Positions 1-8,189 of a stretch of 35,052 nt of DNA are shown one piece after another (within the stretch, counting starts at the first letter, position 1; each line of letters begins with the position of its first letter). Below the pieces are notes generated by a model. That model was not told where the DNA came from and searched no databases. It saw only the letters and a program-made list of their open reading frames with translations. The translations under genes and the position numbers were made by a program. This stretch comes from Nostoc sp. FACHB-280 (lineage in GTDB: Bacteria > Cyanobacteriota > Cyanobacteriia > Cyanobacteriales > Nostocaceae). The stretch lies in the NCBI RefSeq assembly GCF_014697615.1, contig NZ_JACJSD010000061.1:1-35052 (forward strand). Reading direction: 5' to 3'.

Positions 1-65
1 TCCAGTTTTAAGGCTTTTTGTAGTTTCTCTATTTGCTGAGAAGTTAAATGATTTTTTGCTGGCAT
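1..65 (-). CDS. IS630-like transposase, N-terminal start only (runs off window)
   Basis: A minus-strand reading frame opens with ATG at 65 and continues without a stop to base 1. It encodes MPAKNHLTSQQIEKLQKALK. A ribosome site (AAAGGA) lies about five bases before the ATG. The short sequence resembles from memory the N-terminal helix-turn-helix start of IS630-family transposases common in Nostoc (MPAK..L...EK..LQKAL). Only about 21 residues are visible, so no catalytic DDE residues can be checked. It would be transcribed in the same direction as the large gene beside it. It may be an intact insertion sequence, a remnant or an unrelated DNA-binding protein. Confidence 0.5.
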   Translation of the reverse strand, partial: MPAKNHLTSQQIEKLQKALKL

Positions 66-86
66 TATTCCTTTTTTTTACTTAAT

Positions 87-3000
87 TCAGCTTTCTATTA
101 TACACAATTTAAATGCTGAACAGCTTACTCCCAACGGTTCCCCATTCAAAAATACGGCATCTCTGATTTGAGACTGCGGTACTTCTAGGGTCAATCTTCT
201 GTATTCAGTGTCATTAAATTTCTGACTTTGATAATCGTAAGAATTAGTTTTATCAATCTTTATTAAATTCCCATTTGGAGATTCGGCAATCACAAACGCA
301 TTATATTTATCTGATATAGTTGTCAGTTTTAGGTTGAGTGGATTGCCATCTTTAATATAATTTACTGATTGAAGTTGCTTAATCGAATCTGCGTCCAATT
401 CGCCCAGAGTTTTACCATCCAGTTGGATTTTTACTATCCCTGTTGGTACTGGTACTTTACCAATTTCTAGCGTCACAGATTCACCGTTCCATGTCTTAGA
501 AGCGTGGGCAAATTTCTTGATTTCTCTAATCGTAAAATCTATTGGCTCTGTCCCTGTCAGAGAAATTGTGGCATTCGCTGTGTAAGTTTCCCCTGGTAAT
601 AGATTAGCGATGGCCTTTGTACCGATGGGTAATTGTCCTGTTCTTGGTTCCAGTGGCGCGAACTCCTTATATCCCCCATCACCATCCTGGACAAACACTA
701 ATCTTGAGCCGTGGCGTTCATGTTCAGGCGGGTGGTGCGATGCCCTAATTTCAATTGAGCATTTCTCATCCTGATTCCAGGTTTTGCCTTTGAAGTTGTT
801 CGCCTCATTACTCAGCGTTCCCACTCGTAAATTAGTAAATTGCATTTCCCCTAACCGGGAGACAATCTCATCACCAAACGCTGCGAACACAAAGTTGGGA
901 TTTTTTTTGTAAATAGGGTCTTTATTTTGAATTTTGAATTTTGAATTTTGAATTGATTCCAATTCATCCTGTCGTGCCGCCCCAACACTCCACGCTGCCG
1001 CCGCCGCCGAGAGTCGTTCTTGTTCTGGTATGCTTGAGTGAAATTCTTCGGCAAATTTATAAGCTTGCGAAAACATTAGTTTGGTTTGCCCTGGGGTTAA
1101 TTCAGGCTTGAATTCAATCAGCTTCGCGTTCTGTGCCTTATCCCCCGATTTTAGCCCATATTCCTCAATTGATTGGCGGCTGACGATTCCCAGTGGACTG
1201 TACTTGGGTTGACTATTATCGTTAAGCTCGTTGTTGATTTGTGCGATCGCAATTAATTTTGAGGAGTGTTTATCTGTTTCCAACTTCAAGTTGATAGACT
1301 GTGCTTTCCAAATCAGGGGATGCTTGTAGCGTAAAAGATTCGTGATTTCCAGTTTCGTCCCCTGCTGTGTTTGGATGATGGCACTTGGGCCTCTCTCTGT
1401 TTCTCGCCGTCGCTCCATTGCTACTGCGGCGTTGTAGAGTTTGTCGAATTCATATTTAGCAGCGATCACACTAAATCTCTGTTGTGGGGTGAACTCGACC
1501 CCTTTAAATAAATCACCAAATTGAACTATGGGACGTGATTCCAGTTTCGATTCCTGAAAATATTTATTTGTTTGGTTAATTAATAATTCTACTGGCGAGT
1601 AACCCTCAGTTTTTATCCCTGAGTTTAAATAAGCTGTCGGGGATTTTTTATCTTTAATATAATCAACTTGACGATATAAATAACGATTATTTTCTCTAAT
1701 TAAGCCCATTGCTGGTTTTTTAGAACTTTTAAATAAATCTACAGCTATCTGGTTTTGGTAACAAGCCTCCTCAATCATGCTCCTGTACATCAAGCGATTC
1801 TTGTCCATTGCCTGAGAAATAATTTCAGGAGTTCTCTGAGGATTTTGAGACAGAGCTACAACAGATTGTATGTAAGGTTTATATTCTTCCCTAATTAGCT
1901 TAGGTTGTTCATAATTCTCGGCTGCTAATAATTTTTGATAATGTTCTAATACTCGGTCTAAATATTGTGATTTCTGTTCAGGATTTCCGTAGGTTTTTAA
2001 AATTTCTATTTCCGATTCTAATGCTTCTAAAGCAGTCACTTGATTACTAATCACGCCCACGCTGATACTATCGCTCATGTGTATGGCGATTTCTTCAAAT
2101 GGTGGTTGTTTCCCGTTTATATAAAATGATTGTTTCTTTTCTTTGACAGTAGGAAGATAAGCGTTGGCTGGCAGAGTCCTATACTCAGCTTCGGCTGTAA
2201 AATTAGGATACTTACTCGCAAGTGCTACCCCTATACAATCACCATCAAAATCGCGTCCTTGGCGTTGCGATTCGGTTTCTAGGGGGGCTGTTTCATCCGG
2301 TTGAAGTCTTGCTTTGATACGTTCGAGGTCTTCATCATTAACTACTATAATTCCTTCTAAACGTGTCCCGTCTGGAGCTAAACAATCATCAATAATTTTA
2401 TTGGTAGATACACACAAACCATTAGAGTTAAGAAACGGAGAGCGAAAGTTTAAAACTTTCTCTCCGTCATCCAACCAAGGCACACAGATTTCTCCATTCT
2501 TCAAGTCCTTGGATGGAATGATCATCCCTCTATCAAAAGTCAGCGTCCGCCCTAAAGCGATATCTCGCCACTCGCCTTGGACAAATTTACTAAGTTCTTT
2601 CCTCACCTTCTCTGTTTCTAAAAGCTGATTATGCCCTCCAATTAAGTCAGCCTTAATCAGTTTATACATTAAGAAATCATCTTTTTCTGATTTCTCATCT
2701 AAGTCATCACTTGTTTCAAATTTTTCTTCAGCTTGATTAAGAGTAAGTAATTCTAATTGTTTAGAAAGTGAACTATCAGCAATCTGTTCGGAAATCTCTG
2801 CTTTTAAAGATGATTTCTGTTCTTCAGTAAAAGCTTTGCGCTGTTCATACTTCTGACAGTAAAGTTGTGCAACTTTTCTAGGGTCACTTTGGGATTCGGC
2901 TAATTTTTGAGCTTGGGTTTCTAATTCTTCAGCAAAATCTTTAATGCCTTGGGGAAATGATGCCAGTAATTGAGATATCGCTGTTTTACCACGCTCTGAC

Positions 3001-3779
3001 TGTGATTTCTCGCCTAGCCAAATTTTCTGTCTGTACAGTCCTGGCTGAATCTGTGGCTTACTGGGGCCATCAGGGCGATCCTTGTCTGTACCCTTGAAAC
3101 TGGAGAGGGGGAGAATTAAGTCAATTTTCGGTTTATTATTTGAATCTAAATATTCTACATTACTTAAATTATTTGGGCGTAATGTCCCTTTACCAAACCT
3201 GTATTTACTATCTTCTCCATCTTCTTCTCTCCAACCAAAACGATGCTGAATGACACGATAACTTTTGTCTTGCTGTTCTTCCCTTTTAGCTAATTTGTTA
3301 TATAATTGTGTTGAAATTTGCCCATAACAGTCCCCTACTAATTTAAAGGCATCTTCCCTTTTAATTATTCCTCCATTTTCACCCGCTTTAGCTGCTTCTG
3401 AATCATCATTAACCACTAGAATATTTATGGTTTCGTTAATAGAATTCTTACAAGAGCCTAAAAATATTGAGCCGTAAGCCCCTCTATCTTTTCTATCAGG
3501 GCATAACTTATCGATTACTTCTAAACATTCTGGCGAACCATACAGTAATCTGGTTTTAGAAGACAATAAAAGAGTATAGCCATCTGGATGATTTTTTAAG
3601 TCTTCTGGTGTACTATATTCATCTAAATGTCCAAAAGAAAATTCCTTGCCAGGAAAATAAAATTCTAGTAGAGTATTATCCAGCTTTTCAGTTAAAATTG
3701 ATTGAATATTCTTGCTATCTCCGTCAATATGAATCCAAGTATTCAGTCTAGTGTCGAAGTGTTTAAATTCTAAAGTCAT
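87..3779 (-). CDS. Large protein with RNA-polymerase-type double-psi beta-barrel motif (DFDGD)
   Basis: This is a 1230-residue protein. Residues 510-514 read DFDGD inside RQGRDFDGDCIGVA, matching the metal-binding NADFDGDQ loop of the RNA polymerase beta-prime subunit and the DxDGD loop of two-barrel polymerases (phage YonO, eukaryotic QDE-1-type RdRPs). About 60 residues earlier is NFRSPFLNSNG, placed like the 'NRaPtLH' segment of beta-prime, and the stretch after the motif keeps a beta-prime-like 'AEAEYR'. This supports a catalytic barrel that binds Mg2+, so nucleic-acid synthesis is the best guess, but the template and product are unknown. The N-terminal 400 residues are charged and helical with no recognised domain. 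The C-terminal 250 residues look beta-rich. Residues around 943-952 are encoded by four TTTTGAA heptads, a repeat that has invaded the reading frame. The gene stands alone, divergent from the next gene 46 bases away. The motif is seen; the enzymatic role is inferred. Confidence 0.72.
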   Translation of the reverse strand: MTLEFKHFDTRLNTWIHIDGDSKNIQSILTEKLDNTLLEFYFPGKEFSFGHLDEYSTPEDLKNHPDGYTLLLSSKTRLLYGSPECLEVIDKLCPDRKDRGAYGSIFLGSCKNSINETINILVVNDDSEAAKAGENGGIIKREDAFKLVGDCYGQISTQLYNKLAKREEQQDKSYRVIQHRFGWREEDGEDSKYRFGKGTLRPNNLSNVEYLDSNNKPKIDLILPLSSFKGTDKDRPDGPSKPQIQPGLYRQKIWLGEKSQSERGKTAISQLLASFPQGIKDFAEELETQAQKLAESQSDPRKVAQLYCQKYEQRKAFTEEQKSSLKAEISEQIADSSLSKQLELLTLNQAEEKFETSDDLDEKSEKDDFLMYKLIKADLIGGHNQLLETEKVRKELSKFVQGEWRDIALGRTLTFDRGMIIPSKDLKNGEICVPWLDDGEKVLNFRSPFLNSNGLCVSTNKIIDDCLAPDGTRLEGIIVVNDEDLERIKARLQPDETAPLETESQRQGRDFDGDCIGVALASKYPNFTAEAEYRTLPANAYLPTVKEKKQSFYINGKQPPFEEIAIHMSDSISVGVISNQVTALEALESEIEILKTYGNPEQKSQYLDRVLEHYQKLLAAENYEQPKLIREEYKPYIQSVVALSQNPQRTPEIISQAMDKNRLMYRSMIEEACYQNQIAVDLFKSSKKPAMGLIRENNRYLYRQVDYIKDKKSPTAYLNSGIKTEGYSPVELLINQTNKYFQESKLESRPIVQFGDLFKGVEFTPQQRFSVIAAKYEFDKLYNAAVAMERRRETERGPSAIIQTQQGTKLEITNLLRYKHPLIWKAQSINLKLETDKHSSKLIAIAQINNELNDNSQPKYSPLGIVSRQSIEEYGLKSGDKAQNAKLIEFKPELTPGQTKLMFSQAYKFAEEFHSSIPEQERLSAAAAAWSVGAARQDELESIQNSKFKIQNKDPIYKKNPNFVFAAFGDEIVSRLGEMQFTNLRVGTLSNEANNFKGKTWNQDEKCSIEIRASHHPPEHERHGSRLVFVQDGDGGYKEFAPLEPRTGQLPIGTKAIANLLPGETYTANATISLTGTEPIDFTIREIKKFAHASKTWNGESVTLEIGKVPVPTGIVKIQLDGKTLGELDADSIKQLQSVNYIKDGNPLNLKLTTISDKYNAFVIAESPNGNLIKIDKTNSYDYQSQKFNDTEYRRLTLEVPQSQIRDAVFLNGEPLGVSCSAFKLCIIES
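925..952. repeat. Four tandem TTTTGAA heptamers inside a gene
   Basis: Four perfect TTTTGAA units lie head to tail within the coding region of the RNA-polymerase-like protein. Read on the coding strand they give the Asn/Lys/Phe-rich stretch QNSKFKIQN. Similar heptads occur in spacers near 15241, 15331 and 20462. Such short tandem repeats are typical of Nostoc-type genomes; finding one inside an open gene is less common. Its 28 bases are not a multiple of three, so copy-number change would shift the frame. Confidence 0.85.
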
Positions 3780-3825
3780 TTATCTTCAAATATTAAAAAT
3801 TTATCAATTTTGCGAGATGTTACTT

Positions 3826-4374
3826 ATGTCAAAAATAAATATGTCTAGAACCAAACGATGGTTCAATATGCACAAAAAAGAATTTTTACCTGATGGCACA
3901 ATGAGGGATGAAGTCAGGCAACAAAAAATATCTTCAGGGAGAAATCCGGCAGCTGTTGATGACTATGCTCGTAGATTAAAGGCAGAATTTGATGAATGGA
4001 AACACCTAGACGAAACACAACCAGAAGAATGGATAGAGTATACTGCCGAAGATTTCTTTACTCCTACAGAAAAACAACAGTTCAACTCTGATGGTTCTCT
4101 TAGAGCCGAATACGTTGAATCTGAACTTAGAAAGGGGACTAGTCCGGGGTGGCTAGAAGAAATGGAAAGGCGCAAGAAGATTGAGGTTGATAACTATAAT
4201 CGGGTATCAGAGCGAGAAGCAGCAATAGGCATCAATTTTGGTGAGCAAGAAATGAATAGACTCCGTGCTTCGAGCCGAACATACTTACAACGCCGTCAAC
4301 AAATGGAAGTGGACTTGAGAAACAACGAAGAACCCAGTAGTTTACCGTTTGACAAAGATACACCTTACTTGTAA
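3826..4374 (+). CDS. Hypothetical protein with two copies of a ~42-residue charged repeat
   Basis: The product is 182 residues, highly charged and probably cytoplasmic, with no signal peptide or membrane segment. It contains an internal duplication: residues 17-58 (KKEFLPDGTMRDE...) and 83-124 (KQQFNSDGSLRAE...) share the pattern F..DG(T/S)(M/L)R.E followed by a helical, Arg/Lys/Glu-rich tail. The family is not recognised. The reading frame is open back to 3751, but that start would lie inside the divergent neighbour, so ATG 3826 (or 3841) is preferred; neither has a strong ribosome site. The 3' end overlaps the convergent lipoprotein gene by 10 bases. Confidence 0.7.
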   Translation: MSKINMSRTKRWFNMHKKEFLPDGTMRDEVRQQKISSGRNPAAVDDYARRLKAEFDEWKHLDETQPEEWIEYTAEDFFTPTEKQQFNSDGSLRAEYVESELRKGTSPGWLEEMERRKKIEVDNYNRVSEREAAIGINFGEQEMNRLRASSRTYLQRRQQMEVDLRNNEEPSSLPFDKDTPYL

Positions 4375-4997
4375 CTAGCAGGAATTGCAGGTGCGTAAAC
4401 CGAAGTCCATTTTTGTTCAGACTGGCAATCATCGGGAGTGACGACAGGAGAAAATGTCTCTGGCGGATTGGTGATCAGATCAGCAATGGCATCTTCCTTT
4501 TCTTTATCCGATAACTGGGTAAGTTTTACCTGTGCTGTTGGCTTAAATTTATCTTTTTCCTCTATTTGTCCAACTAGAAATGTTCTAGCTTTGTAATATT
4601 GAGCAGTATCACTTGGTTCATCTAATCCAAAACATCCCTTTGATTCAATAAACAGATGAGATTGAAACCCACCAACATACTGGTGTGTAGGGATTAACTT
4701 ATGTGCGCCAGTCGCTCCCCAAAGCAACATCAGTCGGCTTGATTGAGTATCAACACACTGATTCTTAACAGTCTTGCCAATACTTACTCTTTTCTGTACA
4801 CCGCAGACATTCCATGATACTCGGTACAATGGAGGGTATTTTTGAGCGATCGCTTTAACTTTTTGAGTAAAATTATCTGCCACAGGTATAGAGTTATTTT
4901 GCTCATTTGAGCCAGCCCCAACGGTCGATTGACAGGATACAACAGCTAAAGCCAAGCTCAAAATCAGGCTCTTACGAGTGAAACTAATAGCTTGCAT
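4365..4997 (-). CDS. Putative lipoprotein of unknown function
   Basis: The 210-residue product begins MQAISFTRKSLILSLALAVVSCQ: positive residues, a hydrophobic core and a VVSC lipobox with Cys at 22, which suggests a lipid-anchored exported protein. The mature part has several Cys residues (near CGVQKR, CVDTQS, GCFGLD, DDCQSE) that could form disulfides in the periplasm. No enzymatic motif was recognised. It is convergent with the upstream plus-strand gene (10-base tail overlap). Upstream, between it and the response regulator, lies a purine-rich repeat. Export is supported by sequence; the function is unknown. Confidence 0.7.
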   Translation of the reverse strand: MQAISFTRKSLILSLALAVVSCQSTVGAGSNEQNNSIPVADNFTQKVKAIAQKYPPLYRVSWNVCGVQKRVSIGKTVKNQCVDTQSSRLMLLWGATGAHKLIPTHQYVGGFQSHLFIESKGCFGLDEPSDTAQYYKARTFLVGQIEEKDKFKPTAQVKLTQLSDKEKEDAIADLITNPPETFSPVVTPDDCQSEQKWTSVYAPAIPASYK

Positions 4998-5064
4998 TGT
5001 CTTTCTAAAGTAGAAATTGCATAATCAGATAAACTAAGTAGGTCGGTGTTAAAAATTGTCGTTA

Positions 5065-5106
5065 TGGCAAGGCAGGAGGCAGAGGGCAGAAGGCAGGAGG
5101 GAAAAG
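5065..5106. repeat. Purine-rich GGCAGGAGG/GGCAGAAGG direct repeats
   Basis: The plus strand reads as almost uninterrupted purines built of GGCAGGAGG, GGCAGAGG and GGCAGAAGG variants. The tract lies in the 165-base spacer upstream of the lipoprotein gene and downstream of the regulator gene. Similar GGCAG-type tracts are scattered in cyanobacterial spacers. The role is unknown. No other feature was seen in this spacer. Confidence 0.7.
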
Positions 5107-5162
5107 GTTTTCAAGTCGCTTTACTTTTCGTTACATAGTTCGGTTTATTTGCACCGTTCTAC

Positions 5163-5852
5163 TTAAACAGCTTCTAGATTTTCGCTCCCAGAAATTTCAC
5201 TAAACAGAGATTTGTAATTTATGTAACCCAGACAAATAGCCCGAAAAACTGCATGGGTACGATTTTGCGCTCCCAGCTTGAGGTTGAGTGAATTTGTATA
5301 TCCTCGGATTGAACCAGAGGAAACGTGCAGATTGTCAGCTATTTGCTCATTTGAAAATCCAAAAGCCATCAGTTTAAGAACTTTCATCTCTATTTGAGTT
5401 AAAGATTCCCCAAACTTTTTTCCTTTCCTTAAAGAGTTGCCCTCCTCTTTGATATCTAAGATAGAGCGAGACAGCCTCGGATCTATCCAGCACTGTCCTT
5501 GATAGGACATTTTGATCGCATATAGCAAAATATCTGGCTCTGTATCACTTAGCAGGTAGGAACTCGCACCAGCATTAAAAGCCATCTTGAGTAATCCTTC
5601 ATCTGAGTGCTGGCTTAAAACGACTATTTTGACATCAGGGAACTCTTGATTAATTTCAGTTATCAAGTCAATGCCACTGACATCAGGTAAGTCTATTTTG
5701 AGAATTACAAGATCGGGATGAGTGCCTCTAAGGAGTTGTAAGCCTTGTTCCCCTGAATCCGCTTCCTGCACTTCTATATTTGCGCTCTCTAGAGCTGTCT
5801 TTATTCCCAGGCGTAAAATTGGGTAGTCATCGATTATCAGTACACGCATCAT
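5163..5852 (-). CDS. NarL/FixJ-type response regulator with degenerate receiver domain
   Basis: The 229-residue protein has an N-terminal receiver fold (residues about 3-120) and a C-terminal LuxR-type helix-turn-helix (about 155-220, LTQIEMKVLKLMAFGFSNEQ onwards), so it should bind DNA. The acidic pair D8-D9 is kept. At the phosphorylation site the family pattern is D-x-x-x-P, but here it reads K52-I-D-L-P56, so the acceptor aspartate is lysine. The conserved lysine of 'GYLLKD' is also gone (SYLLSD). Normal phosphorylation is therefore unlikely, and the protein is probably always active, or controlled by binding or abundance. No histidine kinase gene is adjacent. The target is unknown. Confidence 0.85.
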   Translation of the reverse strand: MMRVLIIDDYPILRLGIKTALESANIEVQEADSGEQGLQLLRGTHPDLVILKIDLPDVSGIDLITEINQEFPDVKIVVLSQHSDEGLLKMAFNAGASSYLLSDTEPDILLYAIKMSYQGQCWIDPRLSRSILDIKEEGNSLRKGKKFGESLTQIEMKVLKLMAFGFSNEQIADNLHVSSGSIRGYTNSLNLKLGAQNRTHAVFRAICLGYINYKSLFSEISGSENLEAV

Positions 5853-5886
5853 AATTTTTATGCCTTCAAAAAGCAGGAATGCGGAA

Positions 5887-6006
5887 ACAATTTGTAAGGA
5901 TTCAGAATCCAGAATTCAAAATTAATATTTAGGAATCAAGACATACAAGAAAATAAAATTTCTATTTCAGAGAATCTTACAAATTGTCTACTAATTCTGG
6001 ATTCTG
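5887..6006. repeat. Inverted-repeat spacer element (GAATTCTGGATTCTG family)
   Basis: The 187-base spacer between the regulator and the DUF192 gene holds two inverted pairs. ACAATTTGTAAGGATTC (5887-5903) pairs with GAATCTTACAAATTGT (5972-5987) with one bulge. CAGAATCCAGAATT (5903-5916) pairs perfectly with AATTCTGGATTCTG (5993-6006). The two pairs cross, so they cannot form one simple hairpin and could be alternative folds. A related element is at 34245-34391. Probably a small non-autonomous repeat; a transcription end function is possible. Confidence 0.65.
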
Positions 6007-6039
6007 GGTACTGACTCCTGAATTTTCACAACAATCTTG

Positions 6040-6570
6040 CTAAATTTTATCACCATAACCTGATTCTTGCTGCTTATAAAAAGTTAATTTATCCCGGATT
6101 TTAATATTAGTTAACTTAGCCTTTCCTGAAGGTAGTTCAAGTACATGAGTAGCAATTGGAGCAGTATATAAAGGACAAGGTTGTTTTCGGCAGGGAGTAG
6201 CATTATGTACGATTCTTGTCACTATTCCTTGGTGAATAAATATTATATCGAGGGGAAAATTTACCCTATACATCCAAAACGCCGCATCTTTATAAGGCTT
6301 TCCCAAATTAAACAACATTCCGCGATCACCCTCTAAATGAGAGCGATATTTCAATCCCTTTTCTAATTCGGTTGGCGAATTAGCCGATTCTAAATAAAAG
6401 GTGTGATTATTGCGAGTCAGTTTGTATTTAATTGGCAAATGCTGTGGGCGAGAAGCTAAAAAACTCAGAGTTAAAGTCCCAATTATTACAGATATACCCG
6501 CAATAGAACCTAGTATCCTTAAACCATTGATGGCAGCATAATCTAGTTTTTTTGAGATGAAGAACAACAT
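6040..6570 (-). CDS. DUF192 family protein with N-terminal membrane anchor
   Basis: The product is 176 residues. Residues about 14-40 (GLRILGSIAGISVIIGTLTL) form one membrane segment; the rest would lie outside the cytoplasmic membrane. The remaining ~125 residues match the DUF192 (COG1430) pattern: 'ELEKGLKYRSHL...GMLF', 'FWMYRVNFPLDIIFI', and a terminal 'VLELPSGKAK'. The biochemical role of this family is not established. The ATG follows the TAG stop of the upstream AAA+ gene by two bases (TAGTTATG), so translation is likely coupled and the two proteins may work together. The inverted-repeat element just downstream may end the transcript. Confidence 0.85.
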   Translation of the reverse strand: MLFFISKKLDYAAINGLRILGSIAGISVIIGTLTLSFLASRPQHLPIKYKLTRNNHTFYLESANSPTELEKGLKYRSHLEGDRGMLFNLGKPYKDAAFWMYRVNFPLDIIFIHQGIVTRIVHNATPCRKQPCPLYTAPIATHVLELPSGKAKLTNIKIRDKLTFYKQQESGYGDKI

Positions 6571-6572
6571 AA

Positions 6573-8189
6573 CTAACTAAAAATATTAATATTGCCGTGA
6601 CTGTAAACAGAATCATCAATTGGGCTTGCTGGTAGCCCTTGTAAAGAAGCTCTGTTTCGCATCCTCTCAACTTTGTCCGCCTCTCTAATTGCCAACGGAT
6701 TAATGTTTTGTCTGGCCTCTAATAAGGATGCGACAGTAATTTCTAATCGTGGGAGTGAAGAATGTTGATGAGTGTTCTTATCTCCCCCAAACATCAGACA
6801 GAAAGTTGAAGCTGCGGCTTTTTCAACAATAGCTCCGATTTCTGCGCCGACACAACGATAGGTTTCTTTTAAGAGTCTGCGCCATTGTTCTTCACTATAA
6901 GCATCCCCACCATTACGAAAACGCTCATCAAATCTTGCCAAGTGGATTTTGAATATTTCGTGTCTTTCGCCGTTATTAGGTAAATCTACTTTAAAGATGT
7001 CATCAAACCTTCCACATCTGGTCAGTTCTGGCGGCAGTAGTTCTAGATTGTTAGCCGAGGCAATAATTAAGACATTACTCGTTCGCTCTTGCATCCATGT
7101 CAATAGCATTCCTGCAAGTCTTCTGCCTAAGTCATCGTCTCCCGCAAAGCCCTTGTCAAAATCGTCCAAATAGAAGATAAGTCGGTCTATTCTATCTACC
7201 AACGCTAGTAGTTTTTTGAGCTTAAACTCGGCTTGATTTCCGTAACTGCGGAAGTTGCCCCACTCCACAATCATCATTGGTATACCCAGCAATTGAGAAC
7301 AGACTTTAGCCGAGTAAGATTTTCCGGTTCCAGGTGGGCCAATCAGCAGAACACCTTTTGGAATCCGCAGATTATAGGCTTGTGCTAGTGGAGTCATTAG
7401 TTGTTTATACTTCAGGAATGACTCTTGCATCAATTCTAGCCCCCCTACTTTGATCGACGGGGACTGGAGAAATTCTACGTGATAAACCCGCTTTAATAGG
7501 TTGATTTTGTAAGCCAATAGGCATTTAGTCAATATTAACGGCTCAAACACACCAGAAGCAATTATTTGTTTAATACCATATTCGATATCTGCAATGTACA
7601 ATCCTACAGCCGCGATCGCTGCTTTATCAATTTCTGAAGCATCATATTCTGGTAATAGTTTTTTTAAACAGCTTCTAATTTCTAGAATGGTTGGCAGTTG
7701 GTGAGTAATACTCGGAACAAACGCCGCAATATCTGGCAATATACTAGCGTTCGGCCCTAACAGCAGGACAGCTTTATTAGAATTAGAATTGTGCAGTTTG
7801 ATGTTGATGAGTGCTGACTTAATCCACTCGCTAGTCAGAAATTCAGAATTAGTGGTTAGCCAAGAAAATATCCCTTCTAGTATAAGAATACCTTGTAAGT
7901 CCGTGAATTTCCAAAAGCGCAGGATTTCAAAATAATGTTCCTGTCGAGATTTATCTTTAATAGGTTGATACTCATTAACATTAGAAAATGTAATCTTTCC
8001 TAAACTAATTTTTAATTGATACAATTGGTCATCCTCCAGCGACCACAAATAACATTTGATATTTTGTAACTCGCATTCAACAGCAATCTGGAACAAAAGT
8101 TTTTGTCGCTCTTGCAAGGGTGATTCTAGAGATATTATTGGATGTTGTAGGTTAATTAATCTAAAAACTTGCTCAATTAAATCCTTCAT
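6573..8189 (-). CDS. Ycf46-like AAA+ ATPase
   Basis: The 538-residue protein has an N-terminal region of about 250 residues similar in layout to Ycf46 (PIISLES..., ILEGIFSWL..., KAVLLLGPNASILPDI). A C-terminal AAA+ module follows: Walker A GPPGTGKS at 284-291, Walker B with D342-D343 in FYLDDFDKG, a sensor-1 'SANN' and an arginine-rich 'TRCGRFDD' second-region-of-homology segment. ATP binding and hydrolysis are therefore well supported; the substrate to be remodelled is unknown. Chromosomal Ycf46 relatives in cyanobacteria have been linked to regulation of photosynthesis, but a plasmid copy may have another job. It is coupled to the DUF192 gene, and its start codon overlaps that of the divergent gene at 8188. 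Confidence 0.82.
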   Translation of the reverse strand: MKDLIEQVFRLINLQHPIISLESPLQERQKLLFQIAVECELQNIKCYLWSLEDDQLYQLKISLGKITFSNVNEYQPIKDKSRQEHYFEILRFWKFTDLQGILILEGIFSWLTTNSEFLTSEWIKSALINIKLHNSNSNKAVLLLGPNASILPDIAAFVPSITHQLPTILEIRSCLKKLLPEYDASEIDKAAIAAVGLYIADIEYGIKQIIASGVFEPLILTKCLLAYKINLLKRVYHVEFLQSPSIKVGGLELMQESFLKYKQLMTPLAQAYNLRIPKGVLLIGPPGTGKSYSAKVCSQLLGIPMMIVEWGNFRSYGNQAEFKLKKLLALVDRIDRLIFYLDDFDKGFAGDDDLGRRLAGMLLTWMQERTSNVLIIASANNLELLPPELTRCGRFDDIFKVDLPNNGERHEIFKIHLARFDERFRNGGDAYSEEQWRRLLKETYRCVGAEIGAIVEKAAASTFCLMFGGDKNTHQHSSLPRLEITVASLLEARQNINPLAIREADKVERMRNRASLQGLPASPIDDSVYSHGNINIFS

